The position numbers and the translations under genes are program-made. The notes under the pieces are model-generated. The model saw only the letters and a list, made by a program, of their open reading frames with translations, was not told where the DNA came from and ran no database searches. Shown piece by piece: positions 41,777-43,704 of a DNA stretch of 43,704 bases (position 1 is its first letter; each line of letters begins with the position of its first letter). Source of the stretch: Acidobacteriota bacterium (GTDB taxonomy: Bacteria > Acidobacteriota > UBA6911); the NCBI GenBank assembly GCA_012729555.1, contig JAAYCX010000064.1, forward strand, positions 1-43,704, written 5' to 3'.

Positions 41777-41802
41777 GGAAACGTGCGGGACGTCCCTGTT
41801 TT
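41777..41802. repeat. Second palindrome type with GGGACGTCCC core
   Basis: GAAAC (41777-41781) and GTTTTC (41797-41802) flank the perfect 10-bp palindrome GGGACGTCCC (41786-41795). It differs in sequence from the 22-bp family and supplies the last base of the xylA stop codon. GGGACGTC recurs at about 41821. Confidence 0.6.
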
Positions 41803-43196
41803 CAGAAATGGGCGATGGGCGGGACGTCGCGGTTGGCGACGCGGTTGGGGACAGTGGTGACTGTCCCCAACGCCTGGTTGATTAGGTTTTCCAGGCGCTC
41901 CTGGCGGCCGCTCTGGCGGCCGGCCGTGCCGTACCCGGCGGCCAGGGCGGCCAGCTCCCCGAGCTTCATCTCGCCCCGCTCGAAGCGGGCCCCGTCGCCC
42001 GAGTCGAACGAGCGGTAGCGCTCGGAGACGAAGGCGGCGAGCTTCCCCTCGGCCTGGAGGCGCCAGGCGGCCTCGAGCCCGACGGCGAAGGCGTCCATGC
42101 CGCCGATGTGGGCCTCGAACAGGTCGGAGGGGTCGACGGAGTTGCGCCGCACGTGGGCGTCGAAGTTGAGGCCGCCGCTCGTGAAGCCCCCGGCGCGGAG
42201 GACGGCGTACATCGCCAGGGTGGTGTCCCGCCAGTCGATCGGGAACTGGTCGGTGTCCCAGCCGCAGCGCGGGTCCCCCCGGTTGGCGTCGACGGAGCCG
42301 AACAGCCCCATGGCCGCAGCGGTCTCCAGCTCGTGGTGGAAGTCGTGCCCCGCCAGCTCCGCGTGGTTGGCCTCGATGTTCATCCGGAAGTCGGCGTCCA
42401 GGCCATACCGGCGCAGAAAGCCCGCCACCGTTTCCACGTCGAAGTCGTACTGGTGCTTGGTCGGCTCCATCGGCTTCGGTTCGATGTAGAAGACCCCCTG
42501 GAAGCCCCGGGCGCGGGCGTAGTCCCGGGCCATGGCGAGGAAGCGGGCCAGGTGCTCTTTTTCTCTTTTGAGGTCGGTGTTGAGGAGGCTCATGTAGCCC
42601 TCCCGGCCGCCCCAGAAGGTGTACCCCTCCCCGTCGAGCAGGATCGTGGCGTCGATGGCGGCCTTGACCTGGGCGGCGGCGTGGGCCACCACGGCGAACT
42701 CGGGGTTGGTGGCGGCGCCGTTCATGTAGCGCACGTCCCCGAAGAGGTTGGCGGTCCCCCAGAGGAGCTTGACCCCCGTGGCGGCCTGCCGCTCCCGCGC
42801 CTTGGCCGCCATGGCCATCAGGTTCCGCTCGCTTTCGGCGGGGGTGGCCCCCTCGGGGGCCAAGTCGCGGTCGTGCCAGCAGTAGAACTCCGCCCCCAGC
42901 TTGGTGAGGAACTCGAACGCCGCGTCGAGCCTTTGCTCCGCCAGCGTCATCGGGTCCCCCCCGCGCTTCCACCCCTGGGCGTGGGTGGGGTCGCCGAAGG
43001 TGTCGCGGCCGTCGGCGCAGAAGCTGTGCCAGTAGGCCACGGCGAAGCGGAGGTGGTCCTTCATGCTCTTGCCGCCCACCATCCTGCCCGGGTCGTAGTA
43101 CTTGAACGCCAGCGGGTTATCGCTCTCCGGCCCCTCGTACCGGATCTTCCCGATGCCCGGGAAGTATTCCCTGGATCCCACGAAATAGTCCGCCAT
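41802..43196 (-). CDS. xylA: Xylose isomerase with repeat-derived C-terminus
   Basis: XylA converts D-xylose to D-xylulose (and D-glucose to D-fructose) with two divalent metals. The 464-residue protein shows [13 protein letters not shown] with His108 and Asp111, [16 protein letters not shown] with the metal Glu and Lys, [35 protein letters not shown] and [16 protein letters not shown]. The natural end is about LENLINQAL; the final 21 or so residues ([21 protein letters not shown]) come from repeat copy 9 and flanking repeat DNA. GGAGGGGG precedes ATG 43196. It lies 26 bp downstream of aspA. No xylulokinase gene is in view. Confidence 0.96.
   Translation of the reverse strand: MADYFVGSREYFPGIGKIRYEGPESDNPLAFKYYDPGRMVGGKSMKDHLRFAVAYWHSFCADGRDTFGDPTHAQGWKRGGDPMTLAEQRLDAAFEFLTKLGAEFYCWHDRDLAPEGATPAESERNLMAMAAKARERQAATGVKLLWGTANLFGDVRYMNGAATNPEFAVVAHAAAQVKAAIDATILLDGEGYTFWGGREGYMSLLNTDLKREKEHLARFLAMARDYARARGFQGVFYIEPKPMEPTKHQYDFDVETVAGFLRRYGLDADFRMNIEANHAELAGHDFHHELETAAAMGLFGSVDANRGDPRCGWDTDQFPIDWRDTTLAMYAVLRAGGFTSGGLNFDAHVRRNSVDPSDLFEAHIGGMDAFAVGLEAAWRLQAEGKLAAFVSERYRSFDSGDGARFERGEMKLGELAALAAGYGTAGRQSGRQERLENLINQALGTVTTVPNRVANRDVPPIAHF
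41847..41868. repeat. Palindromic repeat copy 9, inside the end of xylA
   Basis: Arms GGGGACAG and CTGTCCCC enclose TGGTGA, with pairing extended to GTTGGGG/CCCCAAC (41844-41871). It is translated within xylA on the minus strand as Gly-Thr-Val-Thr-Thr-Val-Pro. Confidence 0.9.
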
Positions 43197-43222
43197 GTCC
43201 CCCTCCTGGATATCGGTTGTTC

Positions 43223-43704
43223 CTAATCCGCCGTCATCTTCCCGGGCCGGATCATGTTTTCCGGAGCGAGAATCCGGTCGAGCTTCTCCCTGGAGAGAAG
43301 GTTGTCGCGCAGCACGAGCGCGTAGACGCTCGCGCCGGTTTCGAGCGCCTCCCGGGCCAGGTCGCTCGCCGTCGCGTACCCGAGCCAGGGGACCAGGGCG
43401 GTGACCAGCCCGATGCTGTTCTCCACCAGGGAGCGGCAACGCTCCTCGTTGGCCGCGATCCCCTCCACGCAGCGGTGCCTCAGGGTGTTCATCCCCTGGA
43501 TCAGCATTTCCACCGACTCGAAGACACTGTGCACGATGATGGGTTCGAAGACATTGAGTTCGAGCTGCCCCGCCTCGGACGCCATGGTCACCGTCAGGTC
43601 GTTGCCGATGACCTTGAAGGCGATCTGGTTGACCACCTCCGGGATGACGGGGTTGACCTTGCCGGGCATGATCGACGAGCCGGGCTGCATCGGCGGGAGG
43701 TTGA
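43223..43704 (-). CDS. aspA: Aspartate ammonia-lyase, C-terminal part
   Basis: Only the last 160 or so residues lie in the window; the 5' end is beyond base 43704. The part seen carries the lyase signature [11 protein letters not shown] and then [49 protein letters not shown]. The [10 protein letters not shown] block separates aspartase from fumarase C, which has a different sequence there. AspA releases ammonia from aspartate to give fumarate. An internal ATG at 43690 is not the start. It is upstream of xylA on the same strand by 26 bp. Confidence 0.92.
   Translation of the reverse strand, partial: NLPPMQPGSSIMPGKVNPVIPEVVNQIAFKVIGNDLTVTMASEAGQLELNVFEPIIVHSVFESVEMLIQGMNTLRHRCVEGIAANEERCRSLVENSIGLVTALVPWLGYATASDLAREALETGASVYALVLRDNLLSREKLDRILAPENMIRPGKMTAD

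Noticed and set aside
27788-41868. CRISPR-like interpretation of the repeated 22-mers
   Set aside because: The copies are hundreds to thousands of bases apart, lie in both orientations and have no regular spacers or cas genes.

Overview
The window is a GC-rich, gene-dense bacterial chromosome segment carrying about 48 protein genes and no rRNA or tRNA gene that I could recognise. Gene content (class II B12-dependent ribonucleotide reductase, PepT, a DUF1684 lipoprotein, an Slt-type transglycosylase, ovothiol synthase OvoA) and protein style suggest an Acidobacteriota-like or deltaproteobacterial-type environmental genome. No phylogenetic marker proves this. The edge at base 1 holds a palindromic intergenic repeat and the other edge cuts an aspartase gene.

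Bases 124-24704 read as a stable, mostly housekeeping half. malQ and nrdJ lie on the minus strand, and nrdJ has two NrdR-like boxes 32 bp apart. A DnaQ-like exonuclease is followed by a DUF1684 lipoprotein/ACT-protein pair. An intergenic region of about 420 bp holds a perfect CRP/FNR-type palindrome, a candidate small RNA carrying an 11-nt copy of the 16S rRNA 3' tail, and a strong terminator. Next come a plus-strand run (coiled-coil/GAF-like protein, slt, aminotransferase, ECF sigma factor), a transglutaminase/VOC pair, pepT with a small two-gene nucleotidyltransferase cassette, a long minus-strand run uvrB-aroA-phosphohexomutase-DUF169-secreted protein, and lepA facing it.

Bases 24862-41870 are more accessory in character. 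They hold three toxin-antitoxin modules (MazEF-like overlapping the repair gene tag, an RHH/RelE pair, and higBA), a SMUG1-like uracil-DNA glycosylase, DinB, GNAT and methyltransferase genes, a small sugar/surface cassette (FdtA-type cupin, FAD oxidoreductase, GT2), a Gdx-type SMR exporter, ovoA, and an orphan Mu GemA-like gene. Seven clear and two decayed copies of a 22-bp palindromic repeat (arms GGGGACAG/CTGTCCCC) are confined to this half. They sit against stop codons, and in ovoA and xylA they have become part of the coding end. Bases 41802-43704 return to metabolism with xylA and aspA.

The best candidates for something undescribed are the 7.0-7.23 kb CRP-linked RNA with the anti-Shine-Dalgarno copy, the stop-codon-hugging palindromic repeat family, the tightly overlapped mazE-mazF-tag operon, and the small-protein/nucleotidyltransferase pair behind pepT.
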